Position numbers and translations under genes: made by a program
In this document: positions 34,944 through 47,029 of the stretch, one piece after another
How positions within the stretch are numbered: position 1 is the first letter of the stretch
How the letters are laid out: every line of letters begins with the position of its first letter
Notes under the pieces: generated by a model
Seen by the model: the letters and a program-made list of their open reading frames with translations, nothing else
Told to the model about the DNA's origin: nothing
Databases searched by the model: none
From: Myxocyprinus asiaticus
Lineage: Eukaryota; Chordata; Actinopteri; Cypriniformes; Catostomidae
Length of the DNA stretch: 64,000 bases
Reading direction: 5' to 3'
Assembly (NCBI RefSeq): GCF_019703515.2
Contig: NC_059388.1
Location: 2,837,479-2,901,478, forward strand

Positions 34944-37900
34944 TCAGTATTGAAAATATATCAAAGGAAGGTTGACCTTTAAAAACAGGAGTCCTTCAAG
35001 ATTTTCTAGCAATGGTCGGGATTGATTCAGGGTACAGTTGACACTGGATGTGCTGAACAGAGTGTCTGCTGGTACAATGCTGGGTGGGCAACCCACATAG
35101 CGTACAGCTACTTTGGCAAGGTCAGGCCACAACAATTTTTTCAGGTTCCAATAATCTAGAGGATCAGAGCTCTGGTCAAGAATGTCCTCCTCCAAATACT
35201 CCAGCACTGCAAGCTCTAATGATTTTGGTTTCTCCTCTTGCTTGATTTTCTGTCTGATGTCGTCCATCAGCGCCCAGAGGTTGTCTTTGTTTGTGGCCGA
35301 GCTATTTAATGGAGCTGGTATCTCACTGCATCCATTGGACAGTGGTGGTTTATTCTCTGCAGTGGTAGATGAAGACATCTCAAGCTCTTGTATGAGGCCC
35401 TGCTTGCACTGCTCGGCCTCCTCCTCAGTAAAGAGGGAGGTCTTATACCTAGGGTCCAACATAGTTGCCCATATGTACCTTGGGTCATGAAGAGTAGGAG
35501 ACATTCTCATCACCATGGCCTCCTTTAAGGACTTGAGCATGTTATCAATACCCATGGTTTCATCAAAAAGCATGTCTATCTTTCGATTGAGAATGTGAAT
35601 GAGTGGAATGACCTGACCTAGTGTTGCAGTGCGGTTGCTCATCTCCCTGCAGGCTACCTCGAAAGGCTTAAGGGCATTGCAAACTGACTGCATGACTTCC
35701 CATTGGTCACAGCTTATCAGTTCCCTGTAATTGCACTCGAATGACATCTCATCGATGGCTTTTTTTTGTTCTACTAATCGCTCAAGCATGAAATAGGACG
35801 TCTTCCACTTAGAGGGAACGTCCTGGACCAGCTGATTTTCAGGCAACTGATAAGCTTTCTGCAGTTCCGCCAACTTCTCCTTTGCTTTCACAGAACGATG
35901 TACTCGCTCACAGATTTTTCGAGCAATGCTGAGCAAGTTCTGCACCATCCTCTGACTTTTTATGGCTTCATTGACAATGAGGTCTATGTTGTGACCAAAA
36001 CACTGCATGGTGGCATGGTGATTGCTCTCTAGTATGCTTCCAATAGTTTGATTATCTGTTACAGTGAATCCAGTTTTAAGGCCTGAGGAACCAATCCAGG
36101 TGTCCCAAAAATCTTCAAGCTGCTTCTGTACGCTCAGCATATTGAAGTCACAGTCAATTGAGGAAACACCAAGAAGGGCTGAGCAGTGGAAATCATGCCC
36201 TTGTGGAACAACCTGTGACTCAAATGTTACCCAGTGGGCTGTAAGAATCAAGTACTCTTGGGTTTGGCTGCTCACCCATACAGTTGTGGTGAAATGGATG
36301 ATTCCTCCTTCAGCCTCCTTGAGGTGTTTCAGAACAACCTCTTTCACACTTCTGTACATGTCTGGAATTGCAGTGCTGGTGAAGTAGGATGATGAAGGTA
36401 GAGAATACTGTGGCTGGAGGTATTCAAGTAACCGGTTCAGGCCAACATTCTCCACTACGGTTGATGGCTGAAGATCCAGTGCAAGCATTTCTGCTATGAG
36501 TTTGGTGATTTTTTTGGCAACTGGGTGGCATTCGCTGAATTTCTCTGCATTCTCCCCATAAGTAGAAATGTCTATGAGCTCCTGCTTCAATTGAATTTCA
36601 GCAGATGACACATCACCTGAGATATTACTATTGTTTTCAAGCACATGTCCATGAAATCTCTGCATGTGCCTAAATAAGCAACTAGTGCCTAAATTGGTTG
36701 TCTTTTTGCCCCTGCTAATTGTGCGACTACAGTGCAAACAGACCACTTTTGTTGGGTCTGCAGAGGAAATAGAAAAGTGATTCCACAGCTTTGAAGTCTT
36801 TTTGCTGAAACCAGGCAGAGCATGGGGTTTGTTCTCAACGGCAGGGCTGTCCATTGCATTTGATAGCATGCTTTCCTCTGCAGCAGGAGTAGATTGTGGT
36901 GACTGGGGTGAGATTTCTTTGTCACTTGTGCTTTTTGGGGTCTTGAGGACATCAGGATGCCGTCGCATCAAATGTCTCATTAAACAGCTTGTGCCAAAGT
37001 CCCCACGTTTACCGCGACTAATTACACAGGGACAGTACCGACACAATGCTTTAAGTTGGTCAACAGGAGATACAATGAAATGATGCCACACTTCTGATTT
37101 AACCCGTTTCATTATTTTCTTGTTTTGCTGGAAAATTGAGCTCGGATCTTGGGATAGACTCTGCCCCTCTGTGTGCTCCTCTGGAGAGAATAACAAAGGT
37201 ATGCTTTCCCCTTTCAGTCCAAAAGATGCATCAAGTGTGGACTCTTGTAAAGATTGATATGTAGCATTGTTTGCCGCCGTCTCAATCATCATGTGCTCAC
37301 TGTCATCATTGGGCACATCATCTGATATGGTTTGAGGGGGATATGGGGTACAGAAGAGTTCCTTTTTGATCTCTGTGGAGTCCTGGACCTGTGTGCGTGA
37401 CAGAAGTGTTGGCGGAGTGGTGTAAGGTGGAGGAATGCTTGAGCCCTGTCCGTTTTCTTCAATGACTATGTCTCTATGGGCCCGCCACATGTGACGAATA
37501 AGGCAGCTCGTTCCCAAGTCTTTCCCGTTTTTACCCCGACTGAACTCATTCATGCAGTGAATACACACAGCTTTCGAGCTGTCAGCAGGCGATAAATAAA
37601 AGTGTTTCCACACTGCTGAGCGCCGCCGAGAATTTGAGCTCTTGGGTGCAGATCCAGGGCTTTCAGACCCTAGGTCTATGGTATCCTCATTATGGTTGTT
37701 AAAGGAATGTGGGGATGGAACTGTACTAGAGTCACCCTCGACACTCTTTTCTGCATTTGGTTTGACCTTTTGTAAAGACTCTTTGGACATTACGTCTGTG
37801 GCCTCCGCTAAAAAGGTGGGTAGTGAAGTATGGTTGTCTATGGTGGGCTTGATGCTTCCAGACAAGTCTCCATTGTTTGCTGATATATTAGGAGGTATTA

Positions 37901-38714
37901 AAGATGAGGAAGTATTGGAACAATTATTTAATGGGTCGCCATCTTGCAGAAGAACAGTGGGGTGAGCCCTTCGCACATGCCTCATTAAACAACTAGTACT
38001 GAGGTCTTTCTCGTTTTTACCCCGACTGAACTCTTTCATACAGTACATACAGATTGCTTTGGTACTATCACGTGGTGATATGAAAAAATGGTTCCAGGCA
38101 GGAGATTTTTTTCTAGGGTTAAGGGGACTTCTAATGGATGACAGAAGGCTTTGTGTAACTGCATCCATTGCAACATCATAAAGTGTACTTGAGTAGCCAC
38201 TAAACAAGCTACCATACTCATCATCATAACCTCTGGTGGCAAAAGGGCCAAAGGCCCCATCAAAAGATAACTTTTCATCATCCTGAGCAGTTTCACCAAT
38301 TTCATTTGGTTCTGCTTTGATACATACACTTGTTTTGCTTTCTGATGAATGATTTATTTCTGTGTTCTGGGTCTTATTTGAAATAGCTGGAGAGTCATGC
38401 TTTTCATAAGTTTCAACTGTTGAATCCTCAGTTGAAACCCCGTCAACCTGAGACGATAGATCTTCCTCTGTGCCTTCAAATGGCAAAGGCACCAAAGAAG
38501 AGTCTTTAGCCAGTGTCTCTGAAGGACAGGGAGGGGGTTGTGCATCCGAAATCTCACGAGGAGTAATGCTGTATGATTTGAACACATAGCCATCTTTCCC
38601 TTCGATTTTTAAACAGGTTCCTTTGGCCTCTATCCTCTTGTAATTATCTTTGGAGCCGTTATGTTCGTGGCTTGCATCCTCAGCCTTTTGTGAGAGGCCG
38701 TCCTCTCCATCCAT
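34944..38714 (-). CDS. zbed4: Zinc finger BED domain-containing protein 4
   Basis: An uninterrupted 1256-codon frame. Four BED fingers each carry a W-x-H-F start, a C-x-x-C pair and an H-x(4)-H pair, at about residues 203-252, 365-414, 539-588 and 639-690. The linkers are acidic and Ser/Pro-rich. Residues from about 730 to the end resemble a hAT transposase RNase H-like body. Residues 1165-1256 form the hAT dimerisation tail, with [20 protein letters not shown] and an ending [14 protein letters not shown]. Four fingers plus a hAT body is the architecture of vertebrate ZBED4, a domesticated transposase that acts as a nuclear DNA-binding regulator. Human ZBED4 is about 1171 residues, so the fish protein is somewhat longer. 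Possible SUMO sites (psi-K-x-E) fall at K133, K450, K710 and K1158. The start at 38714 follows a splice acceptor by 16 bases and has an AATAATGG context. Confidence 0.95.
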   Translation of the reverse strand: MDGEDGLSQKAEDASHEHNGSKDNYKRIEAKGTCLKIEGKDGYVFKSYSITPREISDAQPPPCPSETLAKDSSLVPLPFEGTEEDLSSQVDGVSTEDSTVETYEKHDSPAISNKTQNTEINHSSESKTSVCIKAEPNEIGETAQDDEKLSFDGAFGPFATRGYDDEYGSLFSGYSSTLYDVAMDAVTQSLLSSIRSPLNPRKKSPAWNHFFISPRDSTKAICMYCMKEFSRGKNEKDLSTSCLMRHVRRAHPTVLLQDGDPLNNCSNTSSSLIPPNISANNGDLSGSIKPTIDNHTSLPTFLAEATDVMSKESLQKVKPNAEKSVEGDSSTVPSPHSFNNHNEDTIDLGSESPGSAPKSSNSRRRSAVWKHFYLSPADSSKAVCIHCMNEFSRGKNGKDLGTSCLIRHMWRAHRDIVIEENGQGSSIPPPYTTPPTLLSRTQVQDSTEIKKELFCTPYPPQTISDDVPNDDSEHMMIETAANNATYQSLQESTLDASFGLKGESIPLLFSPEEHTEGQSLSQDPSSIFQQNKKIMKRVKSEVWHHFIVSPVDQLKALCRYCPCVISRGKRGDFGTSCLMRHLMRRHPDVLKTPKSTSDKEISPQSPQSTPAAEESMLSNAMDSPAVENKPHALPGFSKKTSKLWNHFSISSADPTKVVCLHCSRTISRGKKTTNLGTSCLFRHMQRFHGHVLENNSNISGDVSSAEIQLKQELIDISTYGENAEKFSECHPVAKKITKLIAEMLALDLQPSTVVENVGLNRLLEYLQPQYSLPSSSYFTSTAIPDMYRSVKEVVLKHLKEAEGGIIHFTTTVWVSSQTQEYLILTAHWVTFESQVVPQGHDFHCSALLGVSSIDCDFNMLSVQKQLEDFWDTWIGSSGLKTGFTVTDNQTIGSILESNHHATMQCFGHNIDLIVNEAIKSQRMVQNLLSIARKICERVHRSVKAKEKLAELQKAYQLPENQLVQDVPSKWKTSYFMLERLVEQKKAIDEMSFECNYRELISCDQWEVMQSVCNALKPFEVACREMSNRTATLGQVIPLIHILNRKIDMLFDETMGIDNMLKSLKEAMVMRMSPTLHDPRYIWATMLDPRYKTSLFTEEEAEQCKQGLIQELEMSSSTTAENKPPLSNGCSEIPAPLNSSATNKDNLWALMDDIRQKIKQEEKPKSLELAVLEYLEEDILDQSSDPLDYWNLKKLLWPDLAKVAVRYVGCPPSIVPADTLFSTSSVNCTLNQSRPLLENLEGLLFLKVNLPLIYFQY

Positions 38715-38730
38715 TATTGCAGGAAGAATT

Positions 38731-38745
38731 TCTGCAGGGAAAGAA
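38731..38745 (-). other. zbed4: Splice acceptor before the zbed4 coding exon
   Basis: On the minus strand TTTCTTTCCCTGCAG is a strong pyrimidine tract plus AG. Exon sequence would begin at 38731 (AAATTCTTCCTG) 16 bases before the zbed4 ATG. This fits a single coding exon preceded by a non-coding first exon, as in mammalian ZBED4. Confidence 0.75.
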
Positions 38746-39464
38746 ATCTTTCTCTATTGAAAGCAGCTTTTTAAGTGTTCAAGTGTCATGGGTTAAGCTT
38801 TTTCCACTATCTTCCATGCAGATGTTTACATTTGCATTATTTCTAAAGCCAGATGCAGCAGATATATTGACCTCCATTTAGGGCAGTGTAGAAAGCTTGT
38901 TCATTTGTAGAATCAATCTGCAAAATTAGATAAGAGATGGAAAGATAATTAACAAAACAATTCATAATATAAAGCAGTGTTTCCCAACTTTTTTGCCTTA
39001 AGTATACCCCACAGCACCATAAGTAAGGCTGAAGAACCCCTTCATCCATACAAAACCAAAGATGTGCACCAAAGACTATAATTTAACATAGTTGCTAATA
39101 ATAATCAATTATATTTTAAAGTATAATGTCCATTTTGCTAATGCTGTAGCTAATGCTGTTAATTATGCAGGGGAATTTCTGAGTACATTACAAAATATTA
39201 ATTTGACAAATTTTAATCGTTCTTTTTTTTAATATATATATAATTTGTTACATTTAGCTTTTAAAAATTTACAAATTCCATGTATTCCATCAATAAACAT
39301 GATGTCTTGGAAATGCATATTTTATATTGCATACGTATGTTTTACTACATGTTTCTTGTTTACATGCAGTACTGGGTAGTAAAGATTACAAATTTTTGTT
39401 CATGTAATGTTTCTATTGTTTTATGCACTTAAAACAAACTAGATATGCTTTTTTTGTTGGTGCC
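38746..39464. other. Probable zbed4 5' intron sequence, unassigned
   Basis: No ORF. A fragment at about 38980-39060 (GCAGTGTTTCCCAACTTTTT) resembles the end of the hAT family found complete at 56080-57193. The rest is unrecognised AT-rich DNA. Confidence 0.4.
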
Positions 39465-39812
39465 AGATGGGCTGGTTTGAGAATTTCTGTAACTGCTGAT
39501 CTCCTGGAATTTGTACACACAACAGTCTCTAGAATTTACTCCGAATGGTGCGAAAAACAAAAAACATCCAGTGAGCGGCAGTTCTCTGGACGGAAATACC
39601 TTGTTGATGAGAGGTCAACAGAGAATGGCCAGACTGGTTCAAACTGACAAAGTCTACGGTAAATCAGATAACCGCTCTGTACAACTGTGGTGAGAAGAAT
39701 AGCATCTCAGAATGCTATTCCGAGATGCGGGTTGGCGCTGTTTTGGCAGCACGACGGGGACCTACACAATATTAGGCAGGTGGTTTTAATGTTGTGGCTT
39801 ATCAGTGTATAC
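39465..39812. mobile_element. Miniature element related to 484-1029 but with a different right end
   Basis: The interior (for example GGTAAATCAGATAACCGCTC, then GAATAGCATCTCAGAATGC) is the inverse of 590-650. The right end is CAGGTGGTTTTAATGTTGTG followed by GCTTATCAGTGTATA, unlike the CTCACTGAGC ends at 484 and 1029. The same alternative end occurs at 52206. The left end is not clear. Confidence 0.6.
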
Positions 39813-39920
39813 AGTTTTAACAAGGCATCCCTCAGTAGATTAGAGCAGAAGGGAAAAAAAAATCACTGCCTAACAGTTTATGCGCTGAAATTTTGCTTGG
39901 TGGAAAACAATCTGGAAATA

Positions 39921-40738
39921 TAGCTGCAAGCAGTGATGATGGGCCCAAGCACCATGGGTCCATTTCCACCCAGTATCTTTCAGAAAACAATGCAAGGTGG
40001 ACACATGCATTTGGCTTTTGACAATATTCTAAACAATTTTGAAGCAATTTGGGTAAATATAAGAGGACTATTTTAAAGTCTGTTGTAAGAGCCATAATTC
40101 CTGCTACCAAGTGGTAGTGCCATGACCATGATCCAAAATAGTCACATCCATTTGATTAGCCCCCAAGACTAAACATACATCTCAATTTTGATCTAAATCA
40201 CACAATGCACACAGACGATATGAGACACTTCCTGTTTCCCATTTTTCTGCATTAATTTAAAGCCTCGCCATGGCAACACCATTCGATATATAAAAAAACC
40301 TGTTCACAATTTAGCATCTTCAATGTCTTGGCATAATGTAGTCTAAATGTGGTGACAGTCTCATGAATCCCCTAGGAGGAGTATTTAAAAGTTCAGAGAC
40401 TGCAATATTCCAAAAATCCAAAATGTCCGACTTCTGTTGGGCAGACCTAATGACTATAATTATGAAAGTTGTCTGGCTTGATGAGAACTACATATGTACC
40501 AAGTTTGGTGACTGTAGGTGAAAGTGGGGGTGCTACAGAGGCCGTCTTACACGCCCATTTTCAAGGGGGCGCTACAGGGCACCCCGCAAATTTGCCCAGC
40601 CCACTCTGATGTGTGTGCAAATTTTCAAGAGTTTTCACGCATGTTAAGTACCCCAAAAGTACCGAAAAATTTAAAAAGAAGAATCCTTAGAAGAACTATA
40701 GGGCCTCCACACTTTCAGTGCTTGGGCCCTAATAATAT
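39921..40738. mobile_element. Element with GGGCCCAAGCAC inverted ends
   Basis: The left end TAGCTGCAAGCAGTGATGAT is followed by GGGCCCAAGCACC; the right end reads AGTGCTTGGGCCCTAATAAT. The inverted GGGCCCAAGCAC core marks both ends of an approximately 815-bp repeat. Inside, GGGGGCGCTACAGGG resembles the landmark of the array at 4700-6420. No ORF. Confidence 0.6.
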
Positions 40739-42170
40739 GAAACAATGCAACAGTCCCCTCTATGCAACCTGAACTTGTTCAGAACATTGTTTTTAGCACA
40801 GGTGTCCCAAAGATTCAATCTAGACACAGGTGTCTCGACATGCATTTATGAAAATTTGAAGTTCTTTTTAACTTGGCACGGTTTTCAAAAAGTGCTGGTC
40901 CTGCACGAGAAGCTGAAGAAACAGTGAGACGCGATGCAACAAAGACATTCGTCCAGCATGAGTTTACATAGGAAAACAATGGGAAAACAGAACAGATGCA
41001 TGCAAAAACACGTTCGGTGTGAACGGCCCCTAATTTGTCCTTTCGTGTGTCTGCGAGCGTGTGCGCGAAACAAGTTTGGTAGGCCCGTTTATTTTTTCAT
41101 TAATTACAAATCCGAACCCGACCAGAACCCGAAGTCCTACTTGAAAAACTGACCCGAACCTGGCCCGAAACCCGTCGGGTTCTCGGGTCCCATCAGGCCT
41201 GGGTGGGGCTGCAGACTTCTAGTACACGTATCTTCGATTGGGAATAACTGATATTAAAATACTCAAAGTTCCTTTCAACTGGATATATGAACCTCTATTT
41301 CCTCCACCCAAGCGGTTGAAGTCTGTGGTGTGGAAATACATTGTATATTTAAAGACCCATGAGACACCATTAATATACTTAAAAAATGCAAGTATTGGCA
41401 TTTGATTTAGTTCACTGTACAGAAGGGCCCTTAGCTAGTTTCCCCACTGCTCATTGATAGCCTCAGTTATCAGTAAATCTAGAAGCAAGATGAAGGCAAT
41501 GTTCAGGACCATTCATGCCATCGTCAAGAAGGGAAGACCACTCTCAGATTTTAAGTTTTACTTAGTGAATTAGTGCATTCATGCTATTCATATTACTGGA
41601 TCAGAGGGATTTTCATGACGTTCAGTTCCGTTAACAGCTCTTAAAACTAGGGATGGGCACAAGTTCGTGAGTACTCAGAAGTGACAGCAATGATTGATCA
41701 TGAAAATGATGATCGATAATGAAAATGTGTGACGTTTTGAAATTCAGTGACAACTATATAAAGAGGGGCATAATTTGTAATTTTGAGAATGATTACATTG
41801 TGATTTTCTGCTGTACCTTGATTGTCAACAGTGACGTCCCATAGTAACCAAACTGATAAATGATGCTGCAATGCTAGCATTTGTTCTACAGGTTTACAAA
41901 ACTTTAAAAGGGAGAATAATTCACAGGTCTTTAAACACCCTTCTATGCAAACATTTGCTAAACAAGTTTTATTATCATGTAATGTGGAAACTCATTTATT
42001 TATATTATTTAATAAAAGTGAATGTTTATCATTGACTGTAAATGTCCTCGGGTGCTGACATGTTTGCATTATGTCACACTCCTGCATCTTGGCGAAACTG
42101 GAGTAGGGTTGGGCGATACGACCAAAATCTTATTTCACAATATGAATAATTTCATATCATGATGGTGATA
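40739..42170. other. Unassigned DNA with repeat fragments
   Basis: A CCCGAA-rich block at about 41112-41205 (GAACCCGACCAGAACCCGAA, then CCCGTCGGGTTCTCGGGTCC) is a fragment of a known-looking fish repeat. A hAT-type end lies at 41647 (TAGGGATGGGCACAAG) and another miniature-element start at 42107 (TAGGGTTGGGCGATACG). No gene was seen. Confidence 0.4.
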
Positions 42171-42330
42171 TACACTCACTGAGCACTTTATTAGGAACAC
42201 CTGTACACTTACTTATTCATGCAATTATCAAATCTGCTAATCGTGTGGCAGCAGTGCAATGCATAAAATAATGCAGATACGGTTCAGGAGCTTCAGTTAA
42301 AGTTCACATCAACCATTAGAACGTAATGAA
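42171..42330. mobile_element. Half copy of the CTCACTGAGCACTTT miniature element
   Basis: TACACTCACTGAGCACTTTA and the following roughly 150 bases match the inverse of 880-1029. The other half is absent. Confidence 0.65.
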
Positions 42331-43349
42331 ATATGATAATTTTCCACCCTGTCTCTGGCCCTGTGTCTGAAACGCTCGGTTTTGGCCTAAGTGCCTTCTT
42401 TAAACTTCAACGTAATGCCCTTGTCGCTTCACCTTCCGTCCGATCATTTTGGGTGGGCAGACGAACCTTCAGGGTGGACAATGCCCACCCGTAGACATGC
42501 CCCAGAGTATATAGGCTTAAACATTCAACTGAAGGGTGCTTAGCACCATAAAGCATCCCCGTAGAACCGGGCCTGGTTTCTTATAGTGTTACCCTAAACT
42601 ACACTTCACGCATTTGTTAAAAATCTCACTTGAGCATGAATGGTTGTTACGTTGAATAAAGTTTATTAATTTAAGCAACATATTGCAAAAGCAAGTTACT
42701 TTACCTGTGAACAAAGTATTGTTTCCTCTCACACTCAGAGCTGTAATGACGGTCTTGAGAGCAATTTTTGAAACCAGATTGCACCATTTATAACATTATC
42801 CAATTAAGGAAAGCATTGGTCATAGCATGCACCTGTTACACTCATTGTATTTAATGTTGGAATTCATGAAAATAGTCCACGTAAGATCATGTTTTTTTTT
42901 TTATATAGTTTTTTTTTCCATTAAGAAAGACATTTGATGCTACTGCAAAGGGCAAGGGAGGGAGAAGGGAGAACAATCATAATAGCCACACTAACTTTCT
43001 TGGCACTTCTGTTTCTAAGAGCGTGCGCATAACGCCGGGACAATTGTGGTCCAATTGACATGTGGGTTGGGGAGTAACGGAATACATGTAAAGGCGTTCC
43101 TTATCAATTCAGTTCACTCGACATTGCAGTGAAATACTTTGGGGAATTCCTTTTCCACGACCTAGTTGAAATTAGTTTTTCGCCTGACTCTTGGCGCCTG
43201 CAGCGAAAGATTCACCCACCCCCTCTAGTGTTCCGGCGAAGAGTTTCTCCACCTCGCCGCAGGCATCGGGTTCTTCGCTTTGCTTCAGCAAGACATCTAA
43301 CTGCTTCCTGCAGCATCCAGGCACGAGCTGTATCCTTTGAGATATAAAA
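42331..43349. other. Unassigned DNA
   Basis: No gene. A fragment of the GGGTTGGGGAGTAAC family lies at about 43070-43105. Confidence 0.35.
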
Positions 43350-44395
43350 TAAACGTCCCTTGTTCAGGACATTGTATTTTAAGATCCAAATAACTTTACA
43401 GATCTTTATTGTAAAGGGTTTAAACAATGTTTTCCATGCTTGTTCAATGAACCATAAACAATTAATGAAAACGCACCTGTGGAATGGTCGTTAAGACACT
43501 AACAGCTTGTTAGGCAATTAAGGTCACAGTTAGAAAAACAGGACACTAAAGAGACCTTTCTACTGACTCCGAAAAACACACACAAAAAAAAGATGCCCAG
43601 GGTCTCTGCTCATCTGTGTGAACGTACCTTAGGCATGCTGCATGCAGACATGAGGACTGCAGATGTGGCCAGGGCAATAAATTGCAATATCCATACTGTG
43701 AGACGCCTAAGACAGCGCTACAGGGAGACAGGAAGGACAGCTGATCATCCTCGCAGTAGCAGACCACGTGTAACATCTACACAGGATCGGTACATCCGAA
43801 TATCACACCTGCGGGACAGGTACAGGATGGCAACAACAACTGCCCGAGTTACACCAGGAATGCACAATCCCTCCAACAGTGCTCAGACTGTCCACAATAG
43901 CCTGAGAGAGGCCTGACTGAGGGCTTGTAGGCCTATTGTAAGGCAGATCCTTACCAGACATTACCGGCAACAACGTCACCTATGGGCACAAACCCACCTT
44001 CGCTGGAACAGACAGGACTGGCAAAAAGTGCTCTTCACTGACGAGTCACTGTTTTGTCTCACATGGGGTGATGGTCGGACTCAGTTTATGGTCGAAGGAA
44101 TGAGCATTACATTGAGGCCTGTACTCTGGAGTGTGATTGATTTGGAGGTGGAGGACCCATCATGGTCTGGGGCAGTGTCACAGCATCATCGGACTGAGCT
44201 TGTTGTCATTGCAGGCAATCTCAACTGTGCGTTACAGGGAAGACATCCTCCTACCTCATGTGGTACCCTTCCAACAGGCTCATCCTGACATGACCCTCCA
44301 GCATGACAATGCCACAAGCCATATTGCTCGTTCTGTGCGTAATTTCCTGCAATACAGGAATGTCAGTGTTCTGCCATGGCCAGCGAAGATATAAA
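43350..44395 (+). mobile_element. Tc1-like remnant, same family as 16511-17982
   Basis: It begins within the terminal repeat (AAACGTCCCTTGTTCAGG) and runs in plus orientation through the transposase, ending at GGCCAGCGAAGATATAAAG, where a microsatellite replaces the last third. The 3' inverted repeat is absent. Divergence from the copy at 16.5 kb is visible by eye, so it is an older insertion. Confidence 0.85.
43593..44394 (+). pseudogene. Tc1 transposase remnant
   Basis: The N-terminus reads MPRVSAHLCERTLGMLHADM and is open for 107 codons before a stop at about 43914. After a gap, LFTDESLFCLTWGDGRT (Arg-Phe replaced by Leu-Phe after the first catalytic Asp) appears in another frame. LQHDNATSHIARSVRNFLQ follows in a third. 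The Glu-containing motif is lost at the microsatellite junction. It cannot encode an enzyme. Confidence 0.85.
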
Positions 44396-44397
44396 GA

Positions 44398-44577
<180 letters not shown>

Positions 44578-44589
44578 TCCATCCAAGTG

Positions 44590-44850
44590 ACATAAAACAC
44601 TCTATAAGAGCTGCTTGTGTGTCGTATCACAAGTGTTCCTGTAAGCGACACATCAATCCATGAGACCAACATACCCACGCCAAAGCAGCTCTCATGGGGA
44701 CAGACTGCCCTCACTGTGAGGACATGAGTCTCAATGCTTCAGGGTTACCCTCATTCTGAGGGACGATTCCGCCTCCCAATCGCTTCCTCAGTGTTAAGTC
44801 TCGAGGGACCACGAGGAATCACAGAGATGGAGGAATCCAAGGAGGATCTC
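44590..44850 (+). pseudogene. DIRS-type gag zinc-finger fragment
   Basis: The plus strand can be read as TDCPHCEDMSLNASG at about 44700-44745, a C-P-H-C-E-x-M-S-L pattern that I associate with fish DIRS gag proteins. An upstream CxC and H-x-x-C-like stretch lies near 44610-44640. Frames are broken and the fragment is short. Confidence 0.4.
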
Positions 44851-44929
44851 GTGCCGGCATAAGCCGGCACAAAAATGCAAATTGGCATTATTATTTTTAG
44901 ACATTTCTGTTGAAGCAAAGAATTGTGGG

Positions 44930-45545
44930 TTGTGAGTGCCCACGAAGGATACACCTCATGCATCCTGCGAATTCCTGTGAAAGAACGTCACATTCGAAGG
45001 CTGCATTCGAAGTGTCCTACTCGCTTTTATGAAACGAGACAGCCTCGATGACGTATGCGGCCGACAAATGCGACCTCCGGAGGACGCAGCCTTCCAAACA
45101 AGACACAGCCATAGATTTTGGACATACTTCATCCGTGGAAGTAGGCATTGTCTCGTGACCCGAATATATGATGTAAGAACAACTACCGTAAAAACTATCT
45201 GCTCTAGTTAAACAAGCACCATTTAAGCACAGGGACCAATTATCTTGGCATATGGAGCACTTACAGTTGAGAAGAGCTGTCTGACTCGCGATTCACCGGC
45301 GTTCTTTTAAATCCAGCGTTTTGAACGTGACGTTGCCTCAGCTCCCGAGGGATTATGAGATTAAGTGTCCAGTCAATCCGCACTTCAGAATCTCACCAGA
45401 AATAGTATGTCATCTGGGTACTTCTCTCTCACTGCTTCATGAATACTGTGGATTCTGACATACTACTCAATTAGCATACTGTTTTTGACATACTATATAG
45501 TAGGGAAGTATGGATATTCGGATGCAGCGACATTGTTGGCCTGCT
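44930..45545. mobile_element. Probable miniature-element remnants
   Basis: CGAATTCCTGTGAAAGAACG, then CATTCGAAGGCTGCATTCGA (about 44966-45012), and CATACTATATAGTAGGGAAG (about 45489-45508) have the look of fish miniature-element ends, each with internal inverted symmetry. Full boundaries were not resolved. Confidence 0.4.
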
Positions 45546-45774
45546 GTTGCGCTGCACTTAGGCAACTGAACAAACAGTTGGCACATCATAATGTTGAACG
45601 AGTGCTTAAACCTGTTTGCTGCATTTGTGAATGTGACAAAGCATAAACATAACTTTAGCCTACCTAGTCATTACAAATGATATACTGTAAAACTACACTG
45701 AATCTGGTGTTATTATGAAACAGGGGCTATAAGTTACTATCCTGTATACTGTATTTCCACTTACATTCATCTCC

Positions 45775-45990
45775 GCAAATTCTGTGGGATCACGGAGATG
45801 GTGCTTAAGTTTAAAGTGTTGCCCGCCTGACCCGATACTTTTTGGAGACAACCTTCACAGACTGGGTAACCATCAACACTGATGGTGCCTCCTGGGTCTT
45901 TAACATACCCAAAGTAATCCCAGATAGTGGACTTCAACTGCTTTGGCGGCGGAAATAAAAGGTTCAGGCTCGGACATGTCTGTATGATGC
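45775..45990 (-). pseudogene. Fossil BED zinc finger of a hAT transposase
   Basis: Read on the minus strand this gives KSTIWDYFGYVKDPGGTISV, then DGYPVCEGCLQKV, then GNTLNL followed, after a one-base shift, by HHLRDPTEFAEM. This is a BED finger: W-D-Y-F, C-x-x-C, G-N-T-x-N-L and H-H-L-R-D. It ends at GAGATGAATgtaagtgg, which looks like a 5' splice site, as in transposons with a separate BED exon. It probably belongs to a decayed hAT element whose end lies near 46300. It is not part of zbed4, whose fingers are of a different subtype. Confidence 0.6.
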
Positions 45991-47009
45991 GCTCGTGCTG
46001 CTCCGCTCATGCTGCACGTCTGATGTGCTCATGATGCGCTGCACTCTCGAAACCTGCATGTCACCTTTAAAATTGAGTGACAGTCGAATGTAACATGAGG
46101 AAAGCGCAATTAAAAAATTTATTTTATCTCGCCAAGTTAATATGATGCCGATTCTGTCTTAATTAAACTGATTTGGGTTTTAGAAAAGTTCTGAAAAAAA
46201 TCTCTATTCATGCAATACTGTCTATGAGAAGATTTCAACGGTATGATCCATTTTAAAACCGAGGTATATTGTGAAACCTTAAAATCATTGCATCCCTACT
46301 TGGGATCGATGCCTTTTTCAAGCATCGATAATCAGAATATATTCCAGATGATTTTCAAATATATATCGTGATCCCCCCCCCCCCGATATAAATAAGGCTG
46401 CTCGTTGCACAACAGTCTTTGTCTCTTCAGATATATTTCTCAACACAACTTTGGTAAAGTGAAAGCGGCAGGGTAAGTCAAAGGGGGTCGCACACCAGAC
46501 GCATCTAGCAGACGCCATGGCGCATTCTAAAATTCGAACAATTCACAGTTACAATATGTTGTTTTGTGGTTTGACAGCATGAATGAAAGACCTATTAACG
46601 GTTCCTGTACATACAGAGAAATTGCATGATAAACGTCACCATTTCTAATCATTCAGTTTGCGCAGTTTCACCAGATTCACTAACCTTCAGCAAACTCATC
46701 AACGTCACTTTGTTAATTCTTGAACAAAAACCTTCATAACGCAAATTAGGCTTCTAATTTAAAGGTTGGCTAATTTTAAAATATTGATGCCTCAAAAATA
46801 TATATATAAAGTGCAGATCAATAATCAATATTTTATGACATCCTTACAGCTAACTGAGACTATCTTTAAGCAGAAGTAATAGCTTCTAAGTAAGAGTAGT
46901 TCTATGTAAACACCTGCAACTTACTGGTTGTAGGCCTACAGAGCCCCCTTGAGGACAAAACTGGAACATGTTACATTATTTATTTTACAAGCTGACAAAC
47001 TGATAGAAT
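45991..47009. other. hAT-type remnants and unassigned DNA
   Basis: A terminal-like ATTGCATCCCTACT lies at 46286-46300 and a C12 homopolymer at about 46372-46384. GGGGGTCGCACACCAGACGC (46484-46503) looks like another miniature-element end. No gene. Confidence 0.4.
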
Positions 47010-47029
47010 AATTCAGAGGTAATTCACAC

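Noticed and set aside
46372..46384. C homopolymer as a possible G-quadruplex or regulatory site
   Set aside because: It is a single run of about 12, with no further G- or C-runs to form a quadruplex; it is probably a slippage-prone tract within a decayed hAT end.
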